Of a stretch of 64,000 nucleotides of DNA, positions 37,522 through 47,042 are shown piece after piece (position 1 is the first letter of the stretch; each line of letters opens with the position of its first letter). Source of the stretch: Methanobrevibacter sp. (GTDB lineage Archaea > Methanobacteriota > Methanobacteria > Methanobacteriales > Methanobacteriaceae); contig JALFJX010000036.1 of NCBI GenBank assembly GCA_022775905.1, positions 1-64,000 of the forward strand. The letters run 5' to 3'. The position numbers and the translations under genes were made by a program. Under the pieces are notes generated by a model that saw only the letters and a program-made list of their open reading frames with translations, was not told the DNA's origin and searched no databases.

Positions 37522-38223
37522 TTATTTAATAGTTCTGGTTTCTGCTTCTCCACCTGAAATCTCAGCCATTTTTGCAGAAAACTTATCCTGAAGACCACCA
37601 GGCATATCAATAATACCAATCCATGAACCATCTTGCTGCCATTCTTCATTAATAATTTCACCAAAACCATGAATAACAGAATAAGCACTTCCAGCAGATG
37701 CTCCAGGTAATCTAACAGCGACTTTAACTCTTTCAAATCTAATTGGAATGAGTGGTTTGATTGCTTTTAGTGCTGTTTGTACTTGCTGGTCAACAGAAGT
37801 GAAAGGATCAAATTTAACTCTGGCCTCATCACATGCATTTTCAATTCTTTGAACAGGATGAGGTAAACCATTTTGAGGATTAACTGCTTCTTTAGCTATC
37901 TTATTAATAACCAATTTTCTCTTATCTTCTTGCATTTTCCTTTTTTGGTCAGCAGTTAATTGTACGGTCCCTTTTTCAAGTATAATTTTAGAAACTTCGA
38001 TAGGATCAGTAGTTTCAAATATTTTATTCATAGCTTCATCAGAAGCCTTATCTCCTTTTTTAGAGTCTTTAAAAATTTCTTCAACAGCTAAAAGGTCTTC
38101 AATGGCAACATCAGGGCCATCAGGATTTCTAAAATCAGCTGCTAAATCAGGGTCAACTAATATCTCAAAGTGTTCACCACAGTATTCATATTTAGCGATA
38201 ATAGCTTCATCAACATTTACCAT
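37522..38223 (-). CDS. sdo1: Ribosome maturation protein SBDS (Sdo1) homologue
   Basis: This archaeal member of the Shwachman-Bodian-Diamond family helps finish 60S-type (50S) ribosomal subunits. The 233 residues include the N-terminal RNA-binding-like domain with [16 protein letters not shown], central helices ([20 protein letters not shown]) and a ferredoxin-like C-terminal domain ([20 protein letters not shown]). It lies between psmA and rrp4, its classic position in the archaeal exosome cluster. Confidence 0.95.
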   Translation of the reverse strand: MVNVDEAIIAKYEYCGEHFEILVDPDLAADFRNPDGPDVAIEDLLAVEEIFKDSKKGDKASDEAMNKIFETTDPIEVSKIILEKGTVQLTADQKRKMQEDKRKLVINKIAKEAVNPQNGLPHPVQRIENACDEARVKFDPFTSVDQQVQTALKAIKPLIPIRFERVKVAVRLPGASAGSAYSVIHGFGEIINEEWQQDGSWIGIIDMPGGLQDKFSAKMAEISGGEAETRTIK

Positions 38224-38259
38224 TAAAGTATCCCCTAACTAATATTAATTAAAGAGGAA

Positions 38260-39051
38260 TTATTCTTCCTCTTCATCAGAATCATCAGATTCTTCTACTT
38301 CATCTTCTACGTCTTCTTCTTCCTCTTCTTCAACAAGAATTTCATCAATGTATTTTTGTACTTCATCTTGAGAAAGTTTAACGTATTTTTCATCATCGAC
38401 TTTAATAACAGCTATTTCAACATTATTTGAAGTAGTATCATGATCAGTTGCTTCATTGATAGCAGTTAATGCCAATTCAATAGCACCCTCTAATGTTAAG
38501 TCATCTTCGTATTTTTCTTCAAAGATTTCCATAGCTGCAGATCTTCCTGAACCAATAGCAGTAGCTTTATATTCAATTAATGCTCCACTTGGGTCAGTTT
38601 CGAATAATTTGCATTTACCATCATATACACCACCAATGATTAAAGCAGAACCGAAAGGTCTTACTCCACCGTTTTGAGTGTATAATTGTAACATATCACA
38701 TAATTTTTTAGATAAGCTAGTTACACGAATAGGTTCACTATAAGTTATTTTATTTATTTGTGCTTCAACTCTTGCTCTTTCAATTAAAGCTCTTGCATCA
38801 GCAACAAGTCCTGATGTAGCTGCACCAATGTGTTCATCAATTTTGAATATTTTTTCAATGGATGATGCTTCAACTAATTTAGAAGTAGTCCTTTTATCAA
38901 CAGCTAAAACAATACCTTCAGAACTTTTTACACCAATAGATGTAGTTCCTCTTTTAACAGCTTCTCTTGCATATTCTACTTGGAAAAGTCTTCCATCTGG
39001 GCTAAATACAGTAATTGCTCTATCATATCCGGCATTTTGTAAAGGTTGCAT
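38260..39051 (-). CDS. psmA: Proteasome alpha subunit
   Basis: This subunit forms the outer, gating rings of the 20S proteasome. The 263 residues begin [20 protein letters not shown] and continue with the typical [20 protein letters not shown]. The C-terminus carries an unusually acidic tail ([19 protein letters not shown] and more). ATG 39051 follows GAGGTATTAAA. A 214-bp gap upstream holds its promoter and no gene. Beta subunits are not in this window. Confidence 0.97.
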   Translation of the reverse strand: MQPLQNAGYDRAITVFSPDGRLFQVEYAREAVKRGTTSIGVKSSEGIVLAVDKRTTSKLVEASSIEKIFKIDEHIGAATSGLVADARALIERARVEAQINKITYSEPIRVTSLSKKLCDMLQLYTQNGGVRPFGSALIIGGVYDGKCKLFETDPSGALIEYKATAIGSGRSAAMEIFEEKYEDDLTLEGAIELALTAINEATDHDTTSNNVEIAVIKVDDEKYVKLSQDEVQKYIDEILVEEEEEEDVEDEVEESDDSDEEEE

Positions 39052-39265
39052 TTTAATACCTCACATTTTAATAAATATTTTATAAATTTTAAGTTCAACT
39101 ACATAAAAAAATAAAACCAAATCTCCATGAAAAGGCAAATTTTCATTTTAAATTCCCACTTTGTAGAAAATTAAAATATTTTTATTCTTTTTTCCATAAA
39201 TCCAATTGATATTTATATTAATAAATTATTTATATAGTTTTCTATTTTAAAATAACAAAAAGTAA

Positions 39266-39622
39266 CTAAATGTATTTTTCAGACCCTTTGATAGTGCCAG
39301 ATAATCCAATAGTTGTAATGGCAATCCTATTCCCATTATATTTATTAGTAAGAGCAAAAGATGACCTTACCTCATCAACATAATCTCTTTGACATCTTAT
39401 AATTGATTTATATCTATAATAACCATCACATTTTTCAATTTCAAAGAACCTCATAACCCATAAATTAAAATTAGATGTATTAAGTTCTCCTTGAAAACGA
39501 ACACATGCATCCCAAATAATTGTAACCAATTCATCTTTTGTAATCTTTGAATTGATTTTAACATCAACTGTAAGATACCTATTATTTTTTCTTAGTGTAG
39601 GTGGCAATACTTTAAGCTTCAT
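39266..39622 (-). CDS. rnp2: RNase P protein subunit Pop5 (Rnp2)
   Basis: This protein component of archaeal RNase P helps the RNA cut tRNA 5' leaders. It starts MKLKVLPPTLRKNNRYLTVD, which is typical of Pop5, and continues with LWVMRFFEIEKCDGYYRYKS. ATG 39622 follows AGGAGGGTTAGAG and lies inside the last codons of rnp3; the two proteins form a known heterodimer pair in the enzyme. The 118 residues match the family. Confidence 0.9.
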   Translation of the reverse strand: MKLKVLPPTLRKNNRYLTVDVKINSKITKDELVTIIWDACVRFQGELNTSNFNLWVMRFFEIEKCDGYYRYKSIIRCQRDYVDEVRSSFALTNKYNGNRIAITTIGLSGTIKGSEKYI

Positions 39623-40322
39623 CTCTAACCCTCCTAACACCTTTTAAAATTAGATCTTCCCTATTTTTATTATATTCTAGGATATTAGATGAAGTTTCAA
39701 AAGACTTATTAATTTCTGCATCTGTCAAACCAGTCTGCTTGAAAAAAGCAACAAAATCATGAGTGGTTCTGATATCAAATACCGATTCCGCTCTTGAAGA
39801 CAACACCAAAGGAAAATCAAATTTCCTATATAAAGTATAGATATCTTTAAAATTAGAAATAACTTTTGATCTATGTGACAAATAACTTTTCAAAACATCC
39901 TTAAAACATAATTCAATAGCTACATTGTTTTTTACAGCTTCTTTTGCAAGTACATGATTTAAACCACTATCATATCTCCTAAGATAGGGTCTTGATAAAA
40001 CATCCACTTTTATATTTTCCAATGTTGACCTGTTGACTTTTAAATCACCACCAACAACAGAAATGCAGGAAGCTTTCTTCCTGAATTTGTTAACAGACTT
40101 CTGAATATCATTAATGTTTGATGATTTTATTTCCAATGTATAATTAAATTCGATAATTCCATCCAATGAATTTTCCAAATCATTCTTAAAATCAACAGCA
40201 TTTAAAAAGTCATTTGTATTATATGAAAAATTAATATGATTCCAACCATAAAAAGAAGCTTCATTAGCCAATTTAATATTGTTTTCCAGGCTGCTTCCCT
40301 TAATATTTAAATCAAAAAACAT
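39612..40322 (-). CDS. rnp3: RNase P protein subunit p30 (Rnp3)
   Basis: This is the PHP/TIM-barrel-like p30 subunit of archaeal RNase P. The 236 residues start MFFDLNIKGSSLENNIKLAN and include ISVVGGDLKVNRSTLENIKV and a later NNVAIELCFKDVLKSYLSHR, both typical of Rpp30. The gene overlaps rnp2 by 11 bases, so expression is coupled. It begins the cluster that continues through rnp2 and, after a gap with its own promoter, psmA. Confidence 0.92.
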   Translation of the reverse strand: MFFDLNIKGSSLENNIKLANEASFYGWNHINFSYNTNDFLNAVDFKNDLENSLDGIIEFNYTLEIKSSNINDIQKSVNKFRKKASCISVVGGDLKVNRSTLENIKVDVLSRPYLRRYDSGLNHVLAKEAVKNNVAIELCFKDVLKSYLSHRSKVISNFKDIYTLYRKFDFPLVLSSRAESVFDIRTTHDFVAFFKQTGLTDAEINKSFETSSNILEYNKNREDLILKGVRRVRDEA

Positions 40323-40392
40323 ATTATAATTTATATTTTTATCAATTAAATAATTTATTAAAAAAAAGAAAAAAGTGAAATTAAATCACTTT

Positions 40393-41004
40393 TTATTGAT
40401 ATCTTAAGAATTCAACTTCCCAACTTACAGTTTCATAATAATCAATAGTAAATGTCTCGGAGGTATCGGAAGTATAAGTGAATGAATCAGATCTAGTTTC
40501 AACAGCACTTTTTGAACCCCAATCCACACCACCAGACTCACCATTAGAACCGGAAACTGTTAAATGATTGGTTGCATAATTCTTAATAGGATATGCAGAA
40601 AGTTTTACTTTAATTTTACCCTCAGGAACAGTAATTGTTTTAGATCCAGACCCAGACCCCGAATAACTACCTATGGACTCCCATGACTTAGATTCAGTTG
40701 TTTGGGAAGATACCTCTTGAGTTTTAGCATCATCATCGCTACTTGAAACCTGACTACTTGCAGACCCAATTTCCTGAGATTCATTGCTTTGCTGCGGAAC
40801 ATCATTACTTTGACTATTAGAATTATTATTTAATGCAAAAAATCCAATAGCACAAACTAATAGCACAATAATAACAATTAAAGCAATTATTATACCTTTA
40901 GAGTTACCTCCAGATTTAGGAGGTACTTCTTCAAGTGAACTACCGCAACTTGTACAAAATTTAGCACCTTTTCTATTTTCAAACCCACATTCTTTACATT
41001 TCAT
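40393..41004 (-). CDS. Zinc-ribbon membrane protein with Ser-rich outer part
   Basis: The N-terminus is a cytoplasmic zinc ribbon (MKCKECGFENRKGAKFCTSC) followed by a Gly/Ser linker and one membrane helix (GIIIALIVIIVLLVCAIGFF). Then comes a long Ser/Gln/Asn-rich linker and a small beta-type outer domain (TITVPEGKIKVKLSAYPIKN onward). The start is at ATG 41004; an ATG three codons upstream is the alternative. It is divergent from the winged-helix gene at 41144, and the shared spacer contains an inverted repeat. No function is known to me. Confidence 0.75.
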   Translation of the reverse strand: MKCKECGFENRKGAKFCTSCGSSLEEVPPKSGGNSKGIIIALIVIIVLLVCAIGFFALNNNSNSQSNDVPQQSNESQEIGSASSQVSSSDDDAKTQEVSSQTTESKSWESIGSYSGSGSGSKTITVPEGKIKVKLSAYPIKNYATNHLTVSGSNGESGGVDWGSKSAVETRSDSFTYTSDTSETFTIDYYETVSWEVEFLRYQ

Positions 41005-41011
41005 ATAAATC

Positions 41012-41100
41012 ATACACTAAAGATAATTTAATATAATATTTTAATATTATACACTAATAAATTGATTGGAATATGTATAATAATTTAATTAGTGTGTAAT
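41012..41100. promoter_or_regulatory. Inverted repeat between divergent surface-protein and regulator genes
   Basis: ATTATACACTAAT (41046-41058) and ATTAGTGTGTAAT (41088-41100) form an inverted repeat matching at 12 of 13 positions, with a 29-bp spacer. A third copy of the half-site, ATACACTAA (41012-41020), overlaps the start region of the zinc-ribbon membrane gene. TATA-like runs occur between them. This is what an operator bound by the adjacent winged-helix protein would look like, controlling both genes; no binding data are available. Confidence 0.5.
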
Positions 41101-41143
41101 ATGTTATAAAACATTTTATAGTACGAATCACATAATATTCAAC

Positions 41144-41440
41144 ATGGGAAATGAAAATGATGAACTTTTGAAATTAACTTCATACGTTCAAATTTCTAAG
41201 TATAGAGAAAAAACATTAAAATCCATTGGTAATGACGTTAAAATACCAACCAACATTGCGAAAGATAGTGGAATTAGGACTAATCATATTTCAAAGGTTC
41301 TGAGTGAATTAAAAAGTAAAGAAATCGTCGAATGTATAAACGAGGAAGCCCGTAAGGGAAGATTATACAGATTGACCGATACTGGAAAAGATGTTTTAGA
41401 AAGTATTAAAGTGAAAGAGGATAAGGAAAATAAAGATTAA
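41144..41440 (+). CDS. Winged-helix transcription regulator, paralogue of 18577-18807
   Basis: This 98-residue DNA-binding protein has the helix-turn-helix DSGIRTNHISKVLSELKSKE and wing RKGRLYRLTDTG, and a Lys/Glu-rich C-terminal tail. The regulator at 18577-18807 is highly similar over the same core. The ATG follows ATTCAAC without an obvious ribosome binding site, so a leaderless mRNA is possible. It is divergent from the zinc-ribbon membrane gene and its stop overlaps the stop of the convergent metallopeptidase-like gene. Confidence 0.85.
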   Translation: MGNENDELLKLTSYVQISKYREKTLKSIGNDVKIPTNIAKDSGIRTNHISKVLSELKSKEIVECINEEARKGRLYRLTDTGKDVLESIKVKEDKENKD

Positions 41441-42423
41441 TTAAAATCAATCCCCTCTTTAATATTTTTTAACTCTTCAATAACTTCAGGATTTGAAGAT
41501 TCTTTTAAAACATCATGCAAAATTTTTATTAACAAACTATTTTTAATATTCAACGGGAAACAATCAACCGTTTCATTTACAATTGAATCATAATTTGGAT
41601 TTTTCAAATCCAACTTATATTGTAATTTTATTTCCTGTCTTAAATCATCATCAATGTACTTTTCGAGATATACTATTAATTCGTTTGCAAATGAATTACC
41701 AAATTTTTCCATAGTTCTTATTGAATCGTCATCAAAAGGAGTATTTTCAATTAATAGCTTAAAAGATCCATAATTCTGATACCCATATGGGATAAATCTA
41801 CCTTCAACAGTATGTGCACAGTATTCATTCATGATTTTGAATTCGGGAAGTGTTAAAAAATACCAGATGAAGCTTTGTAATGTTGAAGATGTTTTAACAT
41901 TAAGTATACAGCACAGCAATTCTTCAATAATTGAAAACAAAAGATAATGAGCTAATTCATGAATTATTGTTGCAATCTGAACAGATTCATCCAACCTATC
42001 ATCATAGAAAATATAATTACCTAAAAATATGAATCCTCTTTCATAGCCTCTTGCTTTAGTTTTACAAGGAGCAAATATGCTTGCCAGATTTAAAATTTTA
42101 TCTTTAATAGTACTACCATGAATTTCAGTGAAATCCGCTCTTAAAAATATATCTCTTAATAATTCATTATACTCTTCATCAGTTATTTGAGCATTTAATA
42201 GTAAATTTTCATTATATTCAGTGAATAACACGTCAAAATCATCAATTTCAATTGGATTTATCTGCCTGTTGCAATTAACGCAATAAACTGTATAATTTTC
42301 ATTAACTGAACCACAATAAGGACAAACATGTTCCAAAATAAATTTATTACCACAATGAGTGCAGTAATTATTTTCTTTAAAATTCAAGGTTCCACAAACA
42401 TCACAATTTTTCAAAATAATCAC
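41437..42423 (-). CDS. Zinc-ribbon protein fused to a predicted HExxH metallopeptidase
   Basis: This 328-residue protein has two N-terminal zinc ribbons (CDVCGTLNFKENNYCTHCG and CPYCGSVNENYTVYCVNC). A domain with the zinc-protease motif HELAH (ATIIHELAHYLLFSIIEE, about residue 159) follows, with a downstream Glu in MNEYCAHTVEGRF that could be the third ligand. No signal peptide is seen, so it would act in the cytoplasm. The start is GTG at 42423, overlapping the TAG of the upstream seven-ribbon gene, so the two are coupled. The protease function is inferred from the motif only. Confidence 0.7.
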   Translation of the reverse strand: MIILKNCDVCGTLNFKENNYCTHCGNKFILEHVCPYCGSVNENYTVYCVNCNRQINPIEIDDFDVLFTEYNENLLLNAQITDEEYNELLRDIFLRADFTEIHGSTIKDKILNLASIFAPCKTKARGYERGFIFLGNYIFYDDRLDESVQIATIIHELAHYLLFSIIEELLCCILNVKTSSTLQSFIWYFLTLPEFKIMNEYCAHTVEGRFIPYGYQNYGSFKLLIENTPFDDDSIRTMEKFGNSFANELIVYLEKYIDDDLRQEIKLQYKLDLKNPNYDSIVNETVDCFPLNIKNSLLIKILHDVLKESSNPEVIEELKNIKEGIDFN

Positions 42424-43310
42424 TACCTAAATCTATTTTTAAGGCTTTTTACTGTGTTTCTAAGAGAATTTTTCATTAAAAACATCTTTTTGATATTTTT
42501 ACCACAATTTGGACAAAATTCAGTATCCCAATCATTTACCTCACCACAAGAGCAAATAATTTTTGAAATGATTAATCTCTTTGGGTTCAATGGTCTTTGG
42601 CAATCTTGGCAAAATTTAGCGGAAATGGGATTTTTATGCCCGCAAACACAAACAATTTGTGAATTTTCCTTTTTTATGTTTGCTCCACATTCAATACAAA
42701 AAGAATCATTAATATCATTTAAAGTAGAACAGACACACAATACTGCCATATCGGGTAGATTACCATAATTTTTCAAAGGTAAACCACAATTTCTGCAAAA
42801 TTGAGCATTGCTTTCATTTTCTTCACCACAAAAACAAAAAATAGAATCATTAAATTCCAAATTAAAATTACTGTAATTGCTATTTTCATATACAATATTT
42901 TTGTTCAACTGCTTTCCACACATTTCACAGAATATATTTTCCTTGGAATTGATTGCACCGCAGTCGCATAGAACATTCTCCAAATTGAATTTTGGTTTGG
43001 ATTTGTTCTTTAAAATTTTAGCTAATTTGCCTTGTGCTCTTTTTGTTCCACACATATAACAAAATTCGTTGCTTACATCATTTATGTATCCGCAGTGGCA
43101 AATTTCATATTTAAAATCATCACGTTTGCTTAAAATATATGGTGAAAAATCAATGGAAAAATTAAAAAACCCAATATTATGTATTGGGGGTGTAAAAACA
43201 TGAGATTCTTCTTTTTCTGTGTTAAATGTTTTACATCCGCATTCCGGACAATACGGATCATTTGGAAGAATCCTATGACCGCATTTTTTACAGTAATTTT
43301 CTAAAGTCAT
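42423..43310 (-). CDS. Protein with seven tandem zinc ribbons
   Basis: In 295 residues I count seven repeats of the form C-x-C or C-x2-C, then about 10 residues, then F/YC-x2-C. Examples are CKKCGHRILPNDPYCPECG at the start, CHCGYINDVSNEFCYMCG, CDCGAINSKENIFCEMCG and CSCGEVNDWDTEFCPNCG at the end. There are no other domains. Such ribbon arrays usually bind partner proteins or nucleic acid. It is translationally coupled to the HExxH gene (TAGTG), so it may deliver substrates to it. It starts 8 bp after the RecJ-like gene. Confidence 0.8.
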   Translation of the reverse strand: MTLENYCKKCGHRILPNDPYCPECGCKTFNTEKEESHVFTPPIHNIGFFNFSIDFSPYILSKRDDFKYEICHCGYINDVSNEFCYMCGTKRAQGKLAKILKNKSKPKFNLENVLCDCGAINSKENIFCEMCGKQLNKNIVYENSNYSNFNLEFNDSIFCFCGEENESNAQFCRNCGLPLKNYGNLPDMAVLCVCSTLNDINDSFCIECGANIKKENSQIVCVCGHKNPISAKFCQDCQRPLNPKRLIISKIICSCGEVNDWDTEFCPNCGKNIKKMFLMKNSLRNTVKSLKNRFR

Positions 43311-43318
43311 GTTATATC

Positions 43319-45580
43319 TTAGTTTTTAGACAATGATTGAATTTCCTTAACTACTTTAGATAATACTTCTTCGCCTAATCCTTCAATGTATTTGATGGAT
43401 CCAGCGCATTCGTGACCTCCACCATCAATACCTGCTTGAGGCACTAACTCTATCATTTTGGATACAATTTCATTTACATTGAAACCATACTGTTCGTTGA
43501 CTGCATCAGTAGCTCTGAATACTCCGAAATCAGGACCGTGGCCTAAAGTCACAATAGGTTTGTCTTCACCTAACTCCTGTTTTACACTATCATGGACAAA
43601 ACCACATGTTTTACCTGGAGCAGGGAATGTAAATTTATGTGCATATTTTTCAACATCAATAAGGTTAAAGTAGATTCCATTTTCAAGTTGGGTTCTTTTG
43701 ATATTTGGAAGTGCTGCTTTAAGTTGAGTATCAACTCTTTTTTGATATTCTTTATACAATGCATTAATCATTTTTTCATGCTTATCAATATTGTCAACAG
43801 CCAAAATAGTGTCCATTATTCCTCTACCGTTCATGAATCTTAAGAAGTATGCTTCAAAGTCGACACATTCAGCGATTTTAGCCAAATGTTCCTTTTCAAA
43901 TCCTTTTTGACTTGCAAGTTCCAAGTACTGGACAACTTCACCACATTCTGCCTTATCTCCTAATGCTGCAATAGCAGGTAAATGTTTAATTGTTTCAGTT
44001 ACATTCGGATTAATTAAATGTGCAACTTCTGTTGCAAGGGCACCTGCAGTTAATTGTGAATCTCCACCAACTAGATATGGATTTACATGACAGTCAACAT
44101 ATTCATCAACTGCAACAGTAGCTCCATAAATTTCACCATCTCTTTCATCTTTAGTGAGCAATTCACCTGGAGAGTGGTGGTCTATTACAACAACTTCAAT
44201 ATCATAAATTTTAGCTTGCATCAATGCAACAATATCCTCTTCTGTTGATCCGTTATCTAAAAGAACAATTAAAGGCAATTTCTGACCATGTCTTTCTTGG
44301 TCTTCCAATGCAAAGGACAAATCTTTAACTACATCTTCAAGCTCATAGAAAGGAGCCTTACTTGGAGACCTTTTGAAATAGTAATATTGAGCATCATTGC
44401 TTGGATTTAATTTTTCGATTAATGGAATAATAGCTTTTTCCATTGCAACACCAGAACATATACCATCTGCATCATTATGATGTCTGAGTAAAATTGTTCT
44501 ACCATCAAGAATAGCTCTTCTAATTTTTTGTGCTGCTTCTCTCATCTTCGGTTTAAGTCTGTTTAAAATATCACTTTCGACTAAGAAATCAACATGTTGT
44601 GGTTCGGCTTTCTTGTTTAATGCATCATCAATTAATTTATGTAACTTGGCAGTGTTTTCTTCATTAAGTTTTACCATTGAAGATGACTCAATTTGTTTTT
44701 TACCACCATGTTCGTTGACTTCACCTACAACCTGTACTGCATCACCAAGTTCAATTTCAGGATATGATCTTTCACCAGCCTTATCAAAAGCAGCAATTTC
44801 AATAGTTGCAGTCTCATCACTGACTATGAAAATTGTAGGACCAGAAGTTTGTTGAATTTGTTGAACTTCACCATCAATTCTAACCATTCTACCTTTTCTA
44901 ACTTCAAGATCACCAATCAAAGTTCTAGGGAATGTTTTAGTTAATTTTTTAAGGTTATAAGATTCCACATGAGCAGGAGCCAAATCTATTTTTCTTTCTC
45001 TTGATTTGATTGCTGTGACATATACAATTACATCATCACCAACATTATATCCAAAGTTGTCTCCTCTCATTAATCCCCAAACATTATTATTTAAAGTTAC
45101 AAAGGCACCATATTTTTCGACTCTGGTAATCCTTCCTTTATATAACTTGTCTTTATCCATATCCCTCATTTGGCATAATGAATCTAAGACATAAACATCA
45201 CGGGTTGCACTTCTGCGAGCTTCAAATTTATCATGCTTAGCTTTTTCCAATTTTCTTTTTTCTTCACAGCTAGCACATAAATCATGCTGATCGCTAATTG
45301 ACTTACCACAGTCTCTGCACACATTAATTTGACCTGTTCCATGACAATGAGGACATTCTTCGAAAACTTCCACTTGACCTTTTCCATTACATACTTCACA
45401 TGGGACGTCTTCATCGCCACCTAAGTCAAATTTTGCTTTTGCATTGCTGTTTACTCCTTTAAAGTGTTTACCCACATTAAAAGCATCATCTTCATAACCT
45501 GTTCCACCACAGGCATCACATTCTTTATAGTCCACTACTACTGAACCTCTTCCTTTACATTTTGGACATTTTGTCTTCAT
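43319..45580 (-). CDS. Archaeal RecJ-like DHH protein with DnaJ-type zinc finger
   Basis: This 753-residue protein starts with a DnaJ-like zinc finger (CPKCKGRGSVVVDYKECDAC, then CEVCNGKGQVEV and CPHCHGTGQINVC). An S1-like domain (LYKGRITRVEKYGAFVTLNN) and an OB fold (VRKGRMVRIDGEVQQIQQTS) come next. Then a DHH phosphoesterase domain shows HHNDADGIC, LLDNGSTEED and VVIDHHSPGE. A C-terminal DHHA1-like GGGHECAGS closes it. This layout is the archaeal RecJ-like group (COG1107). A nuclease on single-stranded DNA or RNA is likely, but its cellular role is not settled. Confidence 0.92.
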   Translation of the reverse strand: MKTKCPKCKGRGSVVVDYKECDACGGTGYEDDAFNVGKHFKGVNSNAKAKFDLGGDEDVPCEVCNGKGQVEVFEECPHCHGTGQINVCRDCGKSISDQHDLCASCEEKRKLEKAKHDKFEARRSATRDVYVLDSLCQMRDMDKDKLYKGRITRVEKYGAFVTLNNNVWGLMRGDNFGYNVGDDVIVYVTAIKSRERKIDLAPAHVESYNLKKLTKTFPRTLIGDLEVRKGRMVRIDGEVQQIQQTSGPTIFIVSDETATIEIAAFDKAGERSYPEIELGDAVQVVGEVNEHGGKKQIESSSMVKLNEENTAKLHKLIDDALNKKAEPQHVDFLVESDILNRLKPKMREAAQKIRRAILDGRTILLRHHNDADGICSGVAMEKAIIPLIEKLNPSNDAQYYYFKRSPSKAPFYELEDVVKDLSFALEDQERHGQKLPLIVLLDNGSTEEDIVALMQAKIYDIEVVVIDHHSPGELLTKDERDGEIYGATVAVDEYVDCHVNPYLVGGDSQLTAGALATEVAHLINPNVTETIKHLPAIAALGDKAECGEVVQYLELASQKGFEKEHLAKIAECVDFEAYFLRFMNGRGIMDTILAVDNIDKHEKMINALYKEYQKRVDTQLKAALPNIKRTQLENGIYFNLIDVEKYAHKFTFPAPGKTCGFVHDSVKQELGEDKPIVTLGHGPDFGVFRATDAVNEQYGFNVNEIVSKMIELVPQAGIDGGGHECAGSIKYIEGLGEEVLSKVVKEIQSLSKN

Positions 45581-45595
45581 TATAAAAACCCCTTG

Positions 45596-46114
45596 TTATA
45601 TAACAAAATTTTGTTGTTTGAATAAGTCTGAATTATTATTAACTATTGCATTACTTTCATTTTGATATTGTGTAGCTTCATACATCAAATCATTAGCTTG
45701 TGAAGCATAATTTGTACCAGTATAATTTGAATAAACTTTAAAGCAATCAATAGCTTCTTTTAAATTATTAACAGCATCTATTTTTAATTCCAATTCTCGA
45801 ATAACAATATCAATATAATCTTCCTGAATATCATTTATATCTGAAGAGAATTTATTTTGAATATTTTTTAGTTTATTTAAACTATTATTATAGTTATCTC
45901 CTGCAGAATTAGCCTTATCCATTGCATCATTAAAGCTTTTACCATTAACTAACAGTACAGCTTCATTATAATCATTATCTCCATTGACAATAGCATCACT
46001 GATATCTGGCATGGATTTATTGATACTATCCATTGAACTATCAATATAAAAAATAGCTGCAGAAATGAATAGTAAAACTGAAATAAAAATTATTAATTTA
46101 CTATAACTAGACAC
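45596..46114 (-). CDS. Hypothetical protein with N-terminal membrane helix
   Basis: This 172-residue protein has one hydrophobic segment near the start (LIIFISVLLFISAAIFYI) and then an alpha-helical, Asn/Asp-rich outer part (LNKLKNIQNKFSSDINDIQE), probably coiled coil. No recognised family. It lies 15 bp upstream of the RecJ-like gene and may be co-transcribed with it. The 115-bp spacer before it holds only AT-rich sequence. Confidence 0.65.
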   Translation of the reverse strand: MSSYSKLIIFISVLLFISAAIFYIDSSMDSINKSMPDISDAIVNGDNDYNEAVLLVNGKSFNDAMDKANSAGDNYNNSLNKLKNIQNKFSSDINDIQEDYIDIVIRELELKIDAVNNLKEAIDCFKVYSNYTGTNYASQANDLMYEATQYQNESNAIVNNNSDLFKQQNFVI

Positions 46115-46229
46115 GATATTAAATATATGAAAAGATATTATTAAAATTTTTCATAAAAAGCATAGTTTTTAAAAAAAATAAACTATTATAAAAAAATAAA
46201 AAAAGAAAGTTTAAAAATTATTTTTAAAC

Positions 46230-46601
46230 TTATTCACTGGACCAAAGTCCGTGTAAATTACAGAATGCGTATGCTACTGCATCAGCAGCTTTGTCTGCAC
46301 CAACAGTGAAAGTTGCTTCTGCAGCTTCACCAGGTTTAAAGCATTTTGCATATAATTCTGAACCTGCTTCAACAGCGACAAATTGGATGTAATGATCATC
46401 ATCCATAGGATGAGCAGCTTCTCCAACTTTTACAGTTAAGTTGTCACCATCAATTTCTACTACAGGTTTGTGTTTAGGAGATTTTTCTCCTTCAGTTTGT
46501 ACAGGGATTTTGAGAATATCTGGGCTGCAAACTTCTCCTTCACCTTTAACAAACATTCCTAAGATACTTCCGCATTTGTCACATTTTACAAAATTTGCCA
46601 T
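46230..46601 (-). CDS. Desulfoferrodoxin-type superoxide reductase, modified N-terminal metal site
   Basis: This 123-residue protein has the superoxide reductase iron site: His in KSPKHKPVVEI, HPMDDDHYIQF (two His) and the Cys/His pair CNLHG near the C-terminus. It reduces superoxide without making oxygen, an expected defence for a strict anaerobe. The N-terminal desulforedoxin-like part has CDKCG but then only a single Cys (EVCSP) where a CC pair is usual. Center I is probably incomplete or absent. It stands alone with its own promoter region (46602-46665). Confidence 0.88.
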   Translation of the reverse strand: MANFVKCDKCGSILGMFVKGEGEVCSPDILKIPVQTEGEKSPKHKPVVEIDGDNLTVKVGEAAHPMDDDHYIQFVAVEAGSELYAKCFKPGEAAEATFTVGADKAADAVAYAFCNLHGLWSSE

Positions 46602-46665
46602 ATATAAACATCTCCAATAAATAGATTATTTAATATATTTTATATTATAATATAAATAACTATGC

Positions 46666-47040
46666 TTATTGCGGATTGTTTTCATAATAATTTGCAATAG
46701 CAGCTTGAAGACCATCAGCAGCAAGGTTTGAACAGTGCATTTTAACTGGTGGAAGACCATCTAATTCTTCTGCAACATCATTTCTTGAGATTTTTAATGC
46801 TTCTTCTAAAGTTTTTCCAACTGCAATTTCAGTAATCATACTACTGGTTGCAATTGCTGCACCACATCCGAAGGTTTGGAATGAAATGTCTTGAATAACA
46901 TTATCTTCAACTTTGATATAAATTGTCATTAAATCTCCACAGGTTGGGTTTCCAACTGTTCCAACTCCGTTTGCATCTTCCATTTTCCTACAGTTTCTTG
47001 GATTTGCAAAATGATCCATTACTTTTTCTGAATAATCCAT
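46666..47040 (-). CDS. iscU: Iron-sulfur cluster scaffold protein IscU/NifU-N
   Basis: This protein assembles [2Fe-2S]/[4Fe-4S] clusters from sulfur delivered by the cysteine desulfurase. The three ligand Cys are present: GNPTCGDLM (about residue 35), FGCGAAIA (about 61) and KMHCSNLAADG (about 103). ATG 47040 lies two bases after the nifS stop and is preceded by AAGGTG within the nifS 3' end; a GTG three codons upstream is less likely. nifS and iscU therefore form a coupled pair. Confidence 0.95.
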   Translation of the reverse strand: MDYSEKVMDHFANPRNCRKMEDANGVGTVGNPTCGDLMTIYIKVEDNVIQDISFQTFGCGAAIATSSMITEIAVGKTLEEALKISRNDVAEELDGLPPVKMHCSNLAADGLQAAIANYYENNPQ

Positions 47041-47042
47041 AC

